Source of the DNA: Luteolibacter ambystomatis
GTDB taxonomy: Bacteria; Verrucomicrobiota; Verrucomicrobiia; Verrucomicrobiales; Akkermansiaceae
Assembly: GCF_018137965.1 (NCBI RefSeq)
Contig: NZ_CP073100.1
Span: 3,793,754 to 3,857,753, forward strand
Length of the DNA: 64,000 nt
Direction: 5' to 3'
The position numbers and the translations under genes were made by a program. The notes below the pieces were generated by a model, which was not told the origin of the DNA, ran no database searches, and saw only the letters and a program-made list of their open reading frames with translations. Below are positions 34,627 to 44,500 of the stretch, one piece after another. Position 1 is the first letter of the stretch, and every line of letters begins with the position of its first letter.

Positions 34627-36142
34627 CCGCATCAGCCGCCGCGTGTTTCTCGCCGGATCGCTCACGCTCGGCGCGTGCGGTCGGACCACGCGTGCCGGCG
34701 GTGATCGTGGCTGGACCGGCGGCATCGTCGGAGCCTCCCATCAAACCGGCCACCTGCTGCGGCAGGGGATGACTGGTCCACCGGTGCAGGCGGAAACCGC
34801 GGATGTAATCGTCGCCGGTGGCGGTATGTCCGGATTGATCGCCGCGCTGCGGCTCAAGCAAGCCGGACGACGCGTGAAGGTGATCGAACTGGAAGCCAAC
34901 GTCGGCGGAAATGCTAGCAGCAGCCGCAATGCCACATCCGCTTATCCCTGGGGTGCCCACTATGTGCCGGTGCCGTCCGAAGACATGACCGATGTGTGCG
35001 CGCTGCTTGCGGAACTCGGTCTCGGCAAGCCCGGCGCGTGGAAGGAGGAAACCCTCTGCCACGATCCCTCCGAGCGACTATGGATCCGCGGCCACTGGCA
35101 GGATGGCCTGGTGCCATCCTATGGAATCTCTGCCGAAGAACGGCAGCAGATCGAACGCTTCTTCGCCCGCATGGAGACCTACAAGTCCCGCCGCGGCAGC
35201 GATAACAAGCGCGCCTTCGCCATTCCGGTGGATCACAGCTCGCGCGATCCGGAATTCACCACACTCGATGCGATCACGATGGCGGAGTGGCTGCAGCGCG
35301 AAGGTTTCACCAGTCCCGAGCTGTTGTGGCACATCAACTACGGCTGCCGCGATGACTACGGCGCGGGCATCTCGCTCGTCTCCGCATGGGCGGGCATCCA
35401 CTATTTCGCCTCGCGGGATTCACAGGAACTTTTCACCTGGCCGGAGGGCAATGGCTGGATCGTGAACCGCCTGCGCGAACAACTCGACGGCGACATTCTC
35501 ACAGGTCATCTGGTCACCCGCCTCACTCCGGATGGACGCGTGGAAGCCATCGAGGCCTCCACCGGCAAACGCCTCGCCTGGCAGGCGGATGCCATCGTCT
35601 GCGCGGCTCCGCGTTTCATCGCGAAGCATCTCGTCCCGGAACTCGCCACCAGTCCGGCTCCCGACTACTCGCCATGGATGGTGGCCAACCTCACACTCAC
35701 CGGCCCCATCTCGGAAACATGGGACAATGTCCTGCGTGACAGCCGCGCGCTGGGATACGTGGTCGCCACCCACCAGAGCCTCTATCCGGCACAGGGACCG
35801 ACGGTCATCACCTACTACCAGCCGCTCGATCACCTGCCGCCCCCCGCCGCACGAGAAGAGGCGCTGAAAACCAGCTACGAGAGCTGGTGTGAAAGCATTC
35901 TCACCGATCTGGAGCGACCTCATCCGGACCTTCGGGATCATCTCACCCACCTCGACATCTGGCTGTGGGGCCACGCCATGAGCCGCCCGCTGCCCGGAGT
36001 CATTCATGGCGAAACACGCGCCCGGATGCGAGAAACGCTCGGGAAAATTCACTTCGCCCACAGCGACATGAGCGGCCTGTCCATTTTTGAAGAAGCCTGC
36101 CATTGGGGTCACGAAGCGTCCCGGACCATTCTCTCCGTTTAA
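34619..36142 (+). CDS. Exported FAD-dependent amine-oxidase-like protein
   Basis: 507 residues. The N-terminus has a twin-arginine motif (ISRRVFLAGS) and a lipobox-like LGAC, so it is likely Tat-exported and perhaps lipidated. The FAD-binding Rossmann motif VIVAGGGMSGL starts near 63, with the Glu-ending strand in VKVIELEANVGGN. The rest is compatible with flavin amine oxidases. Location next to SpeE and SpeD suggests it oxidises a polyamine or polyamine conjugate outside the cytoplasm. It is 8 bp overlapped with speE. Confidence 0.85.
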   Translation: MNDRISRRVFLAGSLTLGACGRTTRAGGDRGWTGGIVGASHQTGHLLRQGMTGPPVQAETADVIVAGGGMSGLIAALRLKQAGRRVKVIELEANVGGNASSSRNATSAYPWGAHYVPVPSEDMTDVCALLAELGLGKPGAWKEETLCHDPSERLWIRGHWQDGLVPSYGISAEERQQIERFFARMETYKSRRGSDNKRAFAIPVDHSSRDPEFTTLDAITMAEWLQREGFTSPELLWHINYGCRDDYGAGISLVSAWAGIHYFASRDSQELFTWPEGNGWIVNRLREQLDGDILTGHLVTRLTPDGRVEAIEASTGKRLAWQADAIVCAAPRFIAKHLVPELATSPAPDYSPWMVANLTLTGPISETWDNVLRDSRALGYVVATHQSLYPAQGPTVITYYQPLDHLPPPAAREEALKTSYESWCESILTDLERPHPDLRDHLTHLDIWLWGHAMSRPLPGVIHGETRARMRETLGKIHFAHSDMSGLSIFEEACHWGHEASRTILSV

Positions 36143-36196
36143 CGACCTCCCTCATCCGATTTGAAATCTCAAATTTGATCTTTGAAATCCTCTCTC

Positions 36197-36580
36197 ATGA
36201 CCCTCGCCTGGCATACCCTGATCGACTACCACGATTGCGACTCCGCCCGCCTGACCGATCCCGGGGGCCTGCGCACCGTGCTACTGGAAGCGATCTCTGC
36301 CGCCGGAGGGACCTACGTGACGGATGTCTTCCATCAGTTCAGTCCGCACGGCCTGAGCGGCGTGGTTGTGATCGCGGAGAGCCATGTGGCCATCCACACT
36401 TGGCCGGAGCACCGGTTCGCCGCCGTGGACATCTTTTCATGCAGTCCCTCGCTCGATCAGGAAGCCGTCATTGTCCGCCTCGGCGCATGGTTGGGCGCGG
36501 AATGGCGGCGGATCGACCCACGGGAGCGGGGATTGCACGTCCACCGCGCTCCCACGGATTGCGGCAAAAAAGACGGGTAA
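36197..36580 (+). CDS. speD: S-adenosylmethionine decarboxylase proenzyme
   Basis: 127 residues from the ATG at 36197. The self-cleaving site is visible: Glu-Ser in IAESHVAIHTWPE (about residues 59-71), where Ser becomes the pyruvoyl cofactor; a following ...DIFSC segment has the catalytic Cys. Short class 1B bacterial enzymes have this length. The product, decarboxylated AdoMet, is the aminopropyl donor for the speE-like enzyme two genes upstream. An AT-rich 54-bp gap with repeated TTTGAAATC precedes it. Confidence 0.93.
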   Translation: MTLAWHTLIDYHDCDSARLTDPGGLRTVLLEAISAAGGTYVTDVFHQFSPHGLSGVVVIAESHVAIHTWPEHRFAAVDIFSCSPSLDQEAVIVRLGAWLGAEWRRIDPRERGLHVHRAPTDCGKKDG

Positions 36581-36636
36581 TTTTTCCCCTTTTCCCACGT
36601 AGTATCCCTCTCACAACCCACTCATCTGTTCTATTC

Positions 36637-37548
36637 ATGCACCTGAGAAACTCCCTGCTCGCCATCGCAGGCGCGGTCACCGCGCTGCTCCCGCTCGCCA
36701 ACACGGCGAAGGCCGAGGACGCCAAGAAGAAAATCGTTTTCGTCGCCGGACGTCCCAGCCACGGCCCGGGCGAACATGAGCACCGCGCCGGCTCCATGCT
36801 GCTGGCCGATCAGCTCAACAAGAGCGGCCTGCCGGTCCAGGCCACCGTGGTGGACAACGGCTGGCCGCAGGACACGTCCGTTTTCAATGGGGCTTCGGCC
36901 ATCGTCATCTATTCGGACGGCGGTGGCGGTCACCCGGCTTTCAAGCACCTCGATGAACTCAAGGCCTTCGCCAAGGCCGGAGTCGGCATCGGCTGCATCC
37001 ACTATGCGGTGGAAATCCCGAAGGGCGAAGCGGGCAATACTTTCCTCGACCTCGTGGGCGGCTATTTCGAGACCGATTGGTCCGTGAACCCGCACTGGAA
37101 CGCCTCCTACACGCTGCCGAAGCACGCCGTTACCCGTGGCATCTCGAACTTCAGCATGCTGGACGAGTGGTACTACCACATGCGCTTCCGCGACAAGATG
37201 GCCGGTGTCACCCCGATCCTCACCGCACTGCCGGGCCCGGAAACCCTCACCCGCAAGGATGGCCCGCATGAAGGCAATCCGGAGGTCCGCGCCGCCGTGA
37301 CCGAACGCAAGGAACCCCAGCACACGATGTGGGTCTACGAGCGTCCGGACTCCGTGGGCAAGGGTCGCTCCTTCGGCTTCACCGGCGGCCACTTCCACAA
37401 GAATTGGCAGAACGACGATTTCCGCCGCGTGGTGCTCAACGCCATCGTCTGGACCACCGGCCTCGAAGTCCCGGCCAAGGGCGTGCCGTCCAAGACCCCG
37501 ACCGACGCCGAGATGCAGGCCAACCTCGACCCGAAGGGAAAGAAGTAA
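36637..37548 (+). CDS. ThuA-domain exported protein
   Basis: 303 residues from the ATG at 36637, which opens a signal peptide (1-25, ending AKA). A longer frame from 36103 is out of phase with speD and not coding. The ThuA domain (class I glutamine amidotransferase-like fold) is at about 28-270: FVAGRPSHGPGEHEH at 32, VIYSDGGGGHP near 90, GCIHYAVEIP near 123, and GFTGGHFHKNW near 248. ThuA proteins are linked to trehalose or other sugar use. The same fold occurs twice in the megaprotein at 41582-46669. A terminator follows. Confidence 0.9.
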   Translation: MHLRNSLLAIAGAVTALLPLANTAKAEDAKKKIVFVAGRPSHGPGEHEHRAGSMLLADQLNKSGLPVQATVVDNGWPQDTSVFNGASAIVIYSDGGGGHPAFKHLDELKAFAKAGVGIGCIHYAVEIPKGEAGNTFLDLVGGYFETDWSVNPHWNASYTLPKHAVTRGISNFSMLDEWYYHMRFRDKMAGVTPILTALPGPETLTRKDGPHEGNPEVRAAVTERKEPQHTMWVYERPDSVGKGRSFGFTGGHFHKNWQNDDFRRVVLNAIVWTTGLEVPAKGVPSKTPTDAEMQANLDPKGKK

Positions 37549-37572
37549 GCCGGGTTTTCCAACAGTTCTGAA

Positions 37573-37607
37573 ACCAAAACGGCCGAGAGGAATCCCGGCC
37601 GTTTTTA
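37573..37607 (+). terminator. Rho-independent terminator after the ThuA gene
   Basis: AAAACGGCCG / CGGCCGTTTT inverted repeat and a T-run about 25 bp after the stop. Confidence 0.88.
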
Positions 37608-37764
37608 TTGCAATCATTCTTCGCTTGCCAAAAGCGGACAACCGGTTTCGCTCCAAGGAGCCTCTCATCCATCCATGCCCCCATGGTCCGGAATGGAGGA
37701 TGGACTGCTGCTCCGCGCGAGAACGGAGATCAACGCAGAACAGGGCAATTCGCCCCGTTCTTCA

Positions 37765-38480
37765 TCATCTGCCCTCGCGGATGAACTCCTCCAGACCAAG
37801 GCTGCCGTTCTTGTCCTTGTCGTACTTGTCAAAGAGCTGCCCTGCCTTTTCCCGCTGCTGCTCCTTCTCCGGAGCGAGGTAATCCTCTTTGGTAACGCTG
37901 CCATCCTGATCCCGATCCAGGGTTTTGAACGCGGCTTCACGGCGCGGCTTGTCCTCCGCCAGAACGTCCGCAATCGCTTGCTCGAGATTCGGGATGGGCT
38001 TGTTGCCCGAGAAGAGGAATTCTTCGAGGCTGAGCAACTTGTCCTTGTTCCTATCGAATTTCCCGAACTCCTTCTCGCCGTCGATCTTGTCCTTGCGGTC
38101 GCTCAGAAACTCCTCCGGCGCAAGCTGCCGGTCCTTGTTCTTGTCGAGCCAGTTGAAGTAGCCCATGCGTTCCAAGAGATACTTCGCCCGGCCCGGGGAA
38201 AGGATCTCCGGGCGCTTGGCATCGGCCTCGATCTGGGCGGGCGTCTGCCAGACGCGGACATAGTCAATGGTGAATGCATCCGGCAGGATGGCTTCCTCGA
38301 TCTTACCGCGCCATTTCTCCACCTCGCATGACAGGATCAAGTGTTGCGGACGATCGGACATCGGCGCTTTCGTCAGGCGGCCGGTCTCCACGCCGTCGGT
38401 GATTGTACCCAGAACGCGCACCAGGCGCCCTTCGTGTTCAGAACCTTGGCGCGCGCTTCAAATCAGGGTGAGGGCGGATA
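37765..38480 (-). pseudogene. Remnant of GH16-type glycoside hydrolase with EF-hand tail
   Basis: An intact 218-codon frame ends at 37765. Its last ~150 residues have four EF-hand loops (DKNKDRQLAPEEF, DRNKDKLLSLEEF, DRDQDGSVTKEDY, DKDKNGSLGLEEF), typical calcium-binding dockerin-like tails. In front of them LILSCEVEKW and FTIDYVRVWQ are the C-terminal end of a GH16 or related concanavalin-fold hydrolase. Upstream, in a different frame, ARAKVLNTKGAWCAFWVQSP is a GH16 N-terminal half. The catalytic centre (E-x-D-x-x-E) between the two halves is missing, so an internal deletion with frame change has destroyed the enzyme. The EF-hand part may still be translated from GTG 38421. Confidence 0.7.
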
Positions 38481-38540
38481 GTAACCTCATGGGACGGAAT
38501 CAAGTATGAGGAGAAAGCAGGCGGAGCAGGGAAAATGACA

Positions 38541-38751
38541 TGCGCCGGTCGCTCCAAAGGACCAACCGACGCATGCCATGGTCTTCCGTGTCGACCTCCC
38601 ACCGGAGCCGGACACTGGCAGGATTGCCGGGTCGGGTCATGAGCTGACCATACGAATCCGGTAGCGGGGAGGTGAGTTGGGAAAAAGTTGAGCCTATTGC
38701 AGCCGGGGTGATTTGCGCCGGCTCTGGTCCCCTTTGAACAGAACCGGCGCA
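38541..38751. repeat. Two copies of a palindromic repeat (TGCGCCGGT...ACCGGCGCA)
   Basis: Copy 1 at 38541-38573 has arms TGCGCCGG / CCGACGCA; copy 2 at 38714-38751 has arms TGCGCCGG / CCGGCGCA around a CTCTGGTCCCCTTTGAACAGAA core. Similarity continues for about 30 bp beyond each copy (GCATGC ... CCTCCC), so the unit is about 80 bp. They lie in non-coding sequence between the two decayed hydrolase genes. Confidence 0.6.
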
Positions 38752-38864
38752 TGCATTGCACCCCGTGGCAGGCCTCCCCCGAGGCCCGCCACAAACCTGG
38801 AAGCCGATGCCTTGGCGGATCACGGCGATACCACCACCCGGACGCGGGCGAAGAGCTTCAGTGA

Positions 38865-40111
38865 TCACCTGCCGGCACGCTTCAAGACTTCCAATTCGAA
38901 AACCGAATAGCCCCACACGGTCACGGGCTCCTTCATCACGACCCGCACCTGACGGGCCTTGATGGTCTGGAATCCGATGCGGGTCCGGTCGCCCCCCACC
39001 TTGGCTGCGGCCACTTGCTTCCATGTCCCGCCATCGGTCGAAATCTCCACCTCAACCCGTGCCGGACGCGCTGTTTCCCACGCGATATCGAGGGTATTGC
39101 ATTCCTTCGCTTCGCCGAGATCCACCACTAGCCATTGGTCCGCCTTGGTCTGCCCGGAGGATCAGCGGCTGGATGCATCTCCGTCCACCGCTTTTTCCGG
39201 CACCAGATCATGTTCGCTGTCCGAAGCGGACGCGCTCGCCGTGTGTCCATCGGCCAGATTGTCCGGCAAGTCCAAACCCGTCGCGCGACCGATCTCCCTG
39301 GCGGTGAAAACGCGGTTGAAGACTTTCAAATTCCGGATCACTCCGACAAATGAATTGCCGTTGGGGCTGCCCAACAGGGCGAGCGGACACAACATCTGGT
39401 TGTTGCTCTCGCCGGTTTTCACGCCATTTACGAAAACCGTCGTATGTCGCTGGTCCCCCACGATGGCGATCTTCACCCACGGATCCTTCGCCGGAGCTGG
39501 CGCGTAAACGCGGCTCACGTCATCTGCAATGTGTAGGACAATGCCGGATCCTTGCCCGGCGTACCTACGGCACGCACCACACCGATCCCTTCCACCGTTT
39601 CTTTGGTCGTGGACTCCTTCCCATCCGGGCCCTTCATTTTCCGGGTTTCGATGCGCGAATAGTCCGAACAGATTTCCGCCTGCCCGGAAGAAAGGATCAC
39701 TCCCCGCTTGTCCGTGACGGCCGTCTTCCGGATCTCCATCGTCAAGGTCCAAGGGCATTCCAGATCCGCCCGGCCACGGGCAAACGCGAGCGACTCCCGC
39801 GCATCCACCGAAGCGAGGACATGTTCGCCGGGCAAATCGAGCACCAGACCGCCCGCCCTTGGTGCCCCACAATTTTTCAGCGAAGACCTGCATGCTGGGA
39901 AACGCAAGGCCCGCGATCTCCGTCATGGTATAGCCCGTCGGCCCTTGATCGTTCCACACATGCAGCTTCCCTCCCAGCAACGCCGGATCTCCTTCCACCG
40001 GATTCTTCGCCGGGTCCGAGCTGATCCTCCAAGGCTGCCAGTTCTGATACACGCCGCCGTTGCTCACGCCGTAGTAGTGGGCTCCGGGAACGATGTAGGT
40101 GGCACCAGATA
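38865..40111 (-). pseudogene. Remnant of GH20-like hexosaminidase with LamG and discoidin modules
   Basis: Read on the minus strand the region encodes, in three different frames, pieces of one protein. First a GH20 C-terminal segment (IVPGAHYYGVSNGGVY ... GGKLHVWNDQGPTGYT ... QVFAEKLWGTKG), then the beta-rich part VLDLPGEHVLASVDARES to PALSYTLQMT (39515-39870), then a LamG-like stretch (HTTVFVNGVKTGESNNQM ... VIRNLKVFNRVF). Next, after a stop at about 39162, comes an F5/8 type C end (LGEAKECNTLDIAWETARPA ... VWGYSVFELEVLKR) to 38865. At least three frame disruptions and loss of the 5' catalytic half make it non-functional. Its 5' break abuts the BSP gene stop at 40118. Confidence 0.75.
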
Positions 40112-40117
40112 TCCGTG

Positions 40118-41500
40118 TCACTCCATTCCGAGACGTTTCAGGTTTCCGGCTTTCCACTCCGCATTGAGCTCTTCCAGGGTCTTTCCGGTCCACTGTTTCC
40201 AAAGATCCTCCGAGTAGCCCGTGTGGGTGACCACGTTCATCTTGCGGATGAGATCCTTGTCATAAGTCCGCACCACCCAGTCGAGGAAGTTGGCGGTGAC
40301 CCGGTAGCTGTCCGAGTATTTGGCATTGCGGACATTGCCTTTGGTGATCTCGGCTCCCTTGCTCTGCGGTTCGTAGAGGAACCAACGGATGTAGTCGGCG
40401 AGACCTTCGGTGAACCAAGTGGGGGGACGCGGGATGTTGGTCCGGCCCATGTTGCCGAACTGGACGATGTGGACGATCTCATGCACCGCGCAGCCGATCG
40501 CTTCTCCTGTCGCATTCTGGCGCATGAAGGTGGCGTTCAGCGTGATCGAGTTTCCCGTCGCATAACCGGGGACGCCCTGGGCGTGGCCGGGCAGCGTGGT
40601 GGCATTTTTCAGAGTGAAGCGGATGGTGTCCGTCGGCGTGTAGCCGTCCACCGGAATCATGCCGATGATCTTCGGATACCACTCTTCCATCACCGGCATC
40701 AGCTTCTCCTCGCACCATTTCGCCAGGTCCGGTGCCTCCGTCGCATCGAGGATGAAGTGATACTTGCCATCCTTCGAGTGATACGTGCTGACCACGCGCT
40801 CGTAGTACTTCGGCTCCGGTCCGTTGGCATCGATCACATCGATCTCGCTGAAGAAAGTGTTGCCGTGGCCGCTCGGATCCGCGTTGGCCCGGATGTCGAA
40901 CAACAGATGGCGGAATTTGCCAAGCGGAGCGCCGCTTGCCGTGGCGATCGAGACCGCTTGCTGGCCCGTTCCCTTGTCGTGGGTGTCCACTTCCGTGATG
41001 AACTTCCAGCCGACGGTGGCCGGATCGACTCCCTGGCCGGGTTCGGTTTGGAAGCCTGCGGCAGCACCATCGGCACCGTAAAGCTTGTACACCTGGCCCG
41101 CACGCGGACCGGGGTGCCAGGAAAAGCTCGCCACGTTCTTCACGTCGATCACGCTTCCCAGATCCATCGTGAGACGGCCACCCGGGCCGCTGAAGAAAAA
41201 GTTGTTCCCGGGAGCGTCCTCGTCATTCGGCCCGCGCCCGTCACGGATCACATCCAGCACGCCGCAATTCGGATCCGCATTGCCGGAGACGATCTTCAAC
41301 GAGGCCTTGGTGGCGGCATCGTTGGTGGCGATGCCCGGAATGCCGCCGATCTTGAAAGCGGCATCCGTGGCGCTACGCCCGGTGGTGACCTTGATCTCCG
41401 GCGCGGGGTCCGCGGCCAAGGCGGATGAAGCGGCGGCGATGAGACAGGCGGCCGTCAGACGACCGAACGGCAGGGTAACAATAGTGTGCAAATGATTCAT
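40118..41500 (-). CDS. Basic secretory protein family metallopeptidase
   Basis: 460 residues from the ATG at 41500. A signal peptide (1-29, ending ALA) is followed by a beta-sandwich, discoidin-like module (about 40-230) and a C-terminal peptidase domain of the 'plants and bacteria' BSP type. The zinc site HEIVH is in CAVHEIVHIVQF (about 338-345) and the downstream TWFTEGLADYI fits the third-ligand region. It is probably secreted and acts on protein outside the cell. No inhibitor or partner gene is adjacent. Confidence 0.85.
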   Translation of the reverse strand: MNHLHTIVTLPFGRLTAACLIAAASSALAADPAPEIKVTTGRSATDAAFKIGGIPGIATNDAATKASLKIVSGNADPNCGVLDVIRDGRGPNDEDAPGNNFFFSGPGGRLTMDLGSVIDVKNVASFSWHPGPRAGQVYKLYGADGAAAGFQTEPGQGVDPATVGWKFITEVDTHDKGTGQQAVSIATASGAPLGKFRHLLFDIRANADPSGHGNTFFSEIDVIDANGPEPKYYERVVSTYHSKDGKYHFILDATEAPDLAKWCEEKLMPVMEEWYPKIIGMIPVDGYTPTDTIRFTLKNATTLPGHAQGVPGYATGNSITLNATFMRQNATGEAIGCAVHEIVHIVQFGNMGRTNIPRPPTWFTEGLADYIRWFLYEPQSKGAEITKGNVRNAKYSDSYRVTANFLDWVVRTYDKDLIRKMNVVTHTGYSEDLWKQWTGKTLEELNAEWKAGNLKRLGME

Positions 41501-41581
41501 AAGCAATGCACCGGGATTCCACCGGCGAATCGTGCAGCGAAACCGGATGGCGGTTTTATCTAACATCGCCTCTCTCCTTCT

Positions 41582-44500
41582 TCATTTTCCCGCGCACCAC
41601 AGTACGGAGTTCTTGAGGAGCGTGCGGTATTCCGGCAGATTGTGGGCGCGCTCGTCGTGGCCGAGGGTGATGCCGACCACGCGGGATTTCGGATGCTTCA
41701 CGATGAAAACCTGTGGAAAGGTCTTGCCGGTTTTCGGGCTGGTCGCGGTGGCCAGTACTGCGATGGGCGTGGCCTGCGGGTCCGGGATGTAATTGTAAAG
41801 CTCGTCCACAATCTGGAATTCCGCGGTGACGCCCTTGGTGACCGGGTGGTTGGAATTCACGACCTTCATCGGATAGGCACCGAGAGCGTCATGACCGCGG
41901 GTGCCGCCGCCGATGATCTCCTTGTTCCACTGCGGGAAATCCTCCCATGCATACCAGGTGCCTGGATGGAGGGCGACGATGCCCTTGCCGGAGTTGGCGA
42001 AATCGATCAGAAGCTTGCGGGTCTCCGGGGAGATCGCCTGATTCGCGCTCCACACAAGGACGTCCACGTTCTTGAGAATATCCGCGAGTCCGTTGGCATT
42101 CTGGGTGAAGCCAACCCAGCCCACGACTGGTTCCAGCGTGGCCTTGTCGGTGTCTCCGAAGAACTTCACGAAGTCATGCGAACTGCCACCGCCGACCAGC
42201 AGCACGCGCGGCCCCTTGGCACTGAGCGGAGGCACCGGCACGGAATCGTTGAACTGCGGCTTGAAGCCCGGCTTGGTGTTCACCGCAGCGGTTGGTGCGG
42301 GCAATGGTGCGGCGTTGGCATCCGCGAGCTCGGCGGTGATGGCGGCCAAGGTCGGCGCGGCACCGGTGGCGAAGCTTTCGATGGCGAGGCGGTCGATCGG
42401 GCCGGCGCGCTTGAGTTGCTTGCTGAAGAAGCGGATCTGGTGATCCCTGAGCACATCCACGTATTTCGAGCCTGGCACATCGGTGCGACGGTAGTAGTCG
42501 GCGAACTCGATGCCATTCTGGAACACCAGCTCCTCGCTTCCACCATCGGCGTAGAAGACGGTCACCTTCATCACGGGCGAAGGATCGCCGCCACCCTGAT
42601 AGCCCCAACCAGTGACCCCACCGAGGAAATGCAGACGGTTCGCCTTGAAGCCGCCAGTCTTCACTTCAACCTTCCGCGCGAGACCTGCAGAGAACGTGCC
42701 CGCACCGCCGCCCTTCAGGACGAGGATGTTGTTGCCATTGGTGCTCTTGCCGGGATCGATGACATTGAAGGGAACCTTCTCGATTTCCTGAGTACCATAC
42801 TTGCGGAACACCAACGTGTCCCCCGTGGCGGCCTGCGATTGATAGAGGCCCTTGCGCGTGTCCGCGGTGAAGACGCCACGCAGATCGAGCGTGCGATACC
42901 TCGCCGCGTCCGTTCCGCAAAGATAAGCGAGGATGTCGCGAAGCGATTCGCCGCCGAGACCTTCAAGACCTTCCGGCATCAGCGAGCGTCCGGTGTTCAC
43001 GCGGCTCTTGATGTCCGCGATGCGGATTTCCTCCTGTCCGGCGAGACTCTTCAACACGAGGCTGGCGGGATTCTCGCGAGCGATGATTCCAGCATGGAAA
43101 CGACCATCCTTGGTCTCGATGTTCCAAGCGGCGAAGGAAGGATCGACCTCACGGTTCGGATCAACGATGGCCGTGAGCAGTTCGGAAATGCCATGCGAAC
43201 CCATGCCGGTGAGGGCCGGCCCGATGTCCGCGCCTTCGTCTCCATACTTGTGACAGATGGCGCAGGTGGCGGTGAAGAGCTGTTTGCCTCTCACCGGATC
43301 TCCAGGTTGTTCGACCACCGCCGAGAGCTTCGCGAGAATCTCGCCCTTGGCCTTCAGGGAGGGTCCCATCAGTTCATCGAGAATGGCCGAGGCACGCTTG
43401 GAGATCTCGCCATCCGGATAGGTGCGTAAGCGGGCGAGATTGGCCGGGCCGAAGATCGCCACATCGACCTGTTTCTTCGAAAGCGCATCCAGAAGGGCGA
43501 GCGCGCGGTCGCTGCGCTGGAGCAGCACTTCAAATGCGGCGGCCTGAGCCTCGGTGGGCAGCTTGCCCAGCGACGCGGCAAGAGGACCGCCAATGGGCGC
43601 GTCGCCACTGTCACCGAGAGCAAGCACCAGTTCGCGTTTGAACGCGGGGGTGCCTTCACCATTCAGGGCCTTGAACACAGCCTCCACGGCTTGCTCGGCG
43701 CGCAGATCCAGGAGCGTACGGGCCGCAGCCAGCTTCTGGTCGTCGGTGCCTCCTTCGAGACGCTTGAACAACTCCGCCGTCAACTTGGTGATGGACGGCT
43801 TGAGCACGCCCGCCTTGTCCCACTTCGCGGCGAGCGGCAGGGTGCTGCCACCGGCACCGCTGAGCAACAGCGTATCGAGCGCCTTGGCCAGCGGCGGGTT
43901 CACCTCCGGCGAAGCCTTGAGCGAACGGACGAGCGTATCGAGAATGCCACGCTTCATCGCATCGGAGGAAGCAGGCTTGGAAGCGAGGGCGATGACGAGC
44001 TTTGCCGCAGCGGCGGTATCGTTCTTTTCAGCAAGACCTTGGGCAAGCTGCGAAGCCAGTGGCGCGAGCGATGCATCCGTAGTGTCCAGCAACGCGGCGA
44101 TGGCCGAGGCCGGATCGCGGGCAAGCGCGCCGAGTGCGGCACTGCGCTGGAAATCATCATCGAATTTCGCCCACTGGCTGAGGATGGCGGCGGCATCCGC
44201 ATCGGTGGCGGGAACCGCGGCCACGGCACGCAGAGCGGCGAGACGCACCGGCGCTTCCGAATCTCCGATCAGCTTCAACAAGGCGGCTCCCCCGCCCTGT
44301 CCGGCGGCTTCCACCACGCCCGCGGCATTGCGGCGCACGGCGGCATCGGCATCCGTCATGACGGTCTCGATGACTCCCGGCTTGATCGCGCCGAGGCCGT
44401 GCAGCGTCCACATCGCGGCGATGCGGGTGTCGGACGACTTGCCCTTTTCCATCTGCGCCTGGATGGCGGCGATCACCTCCGGCTTGCTTTCCTGGCGGTC

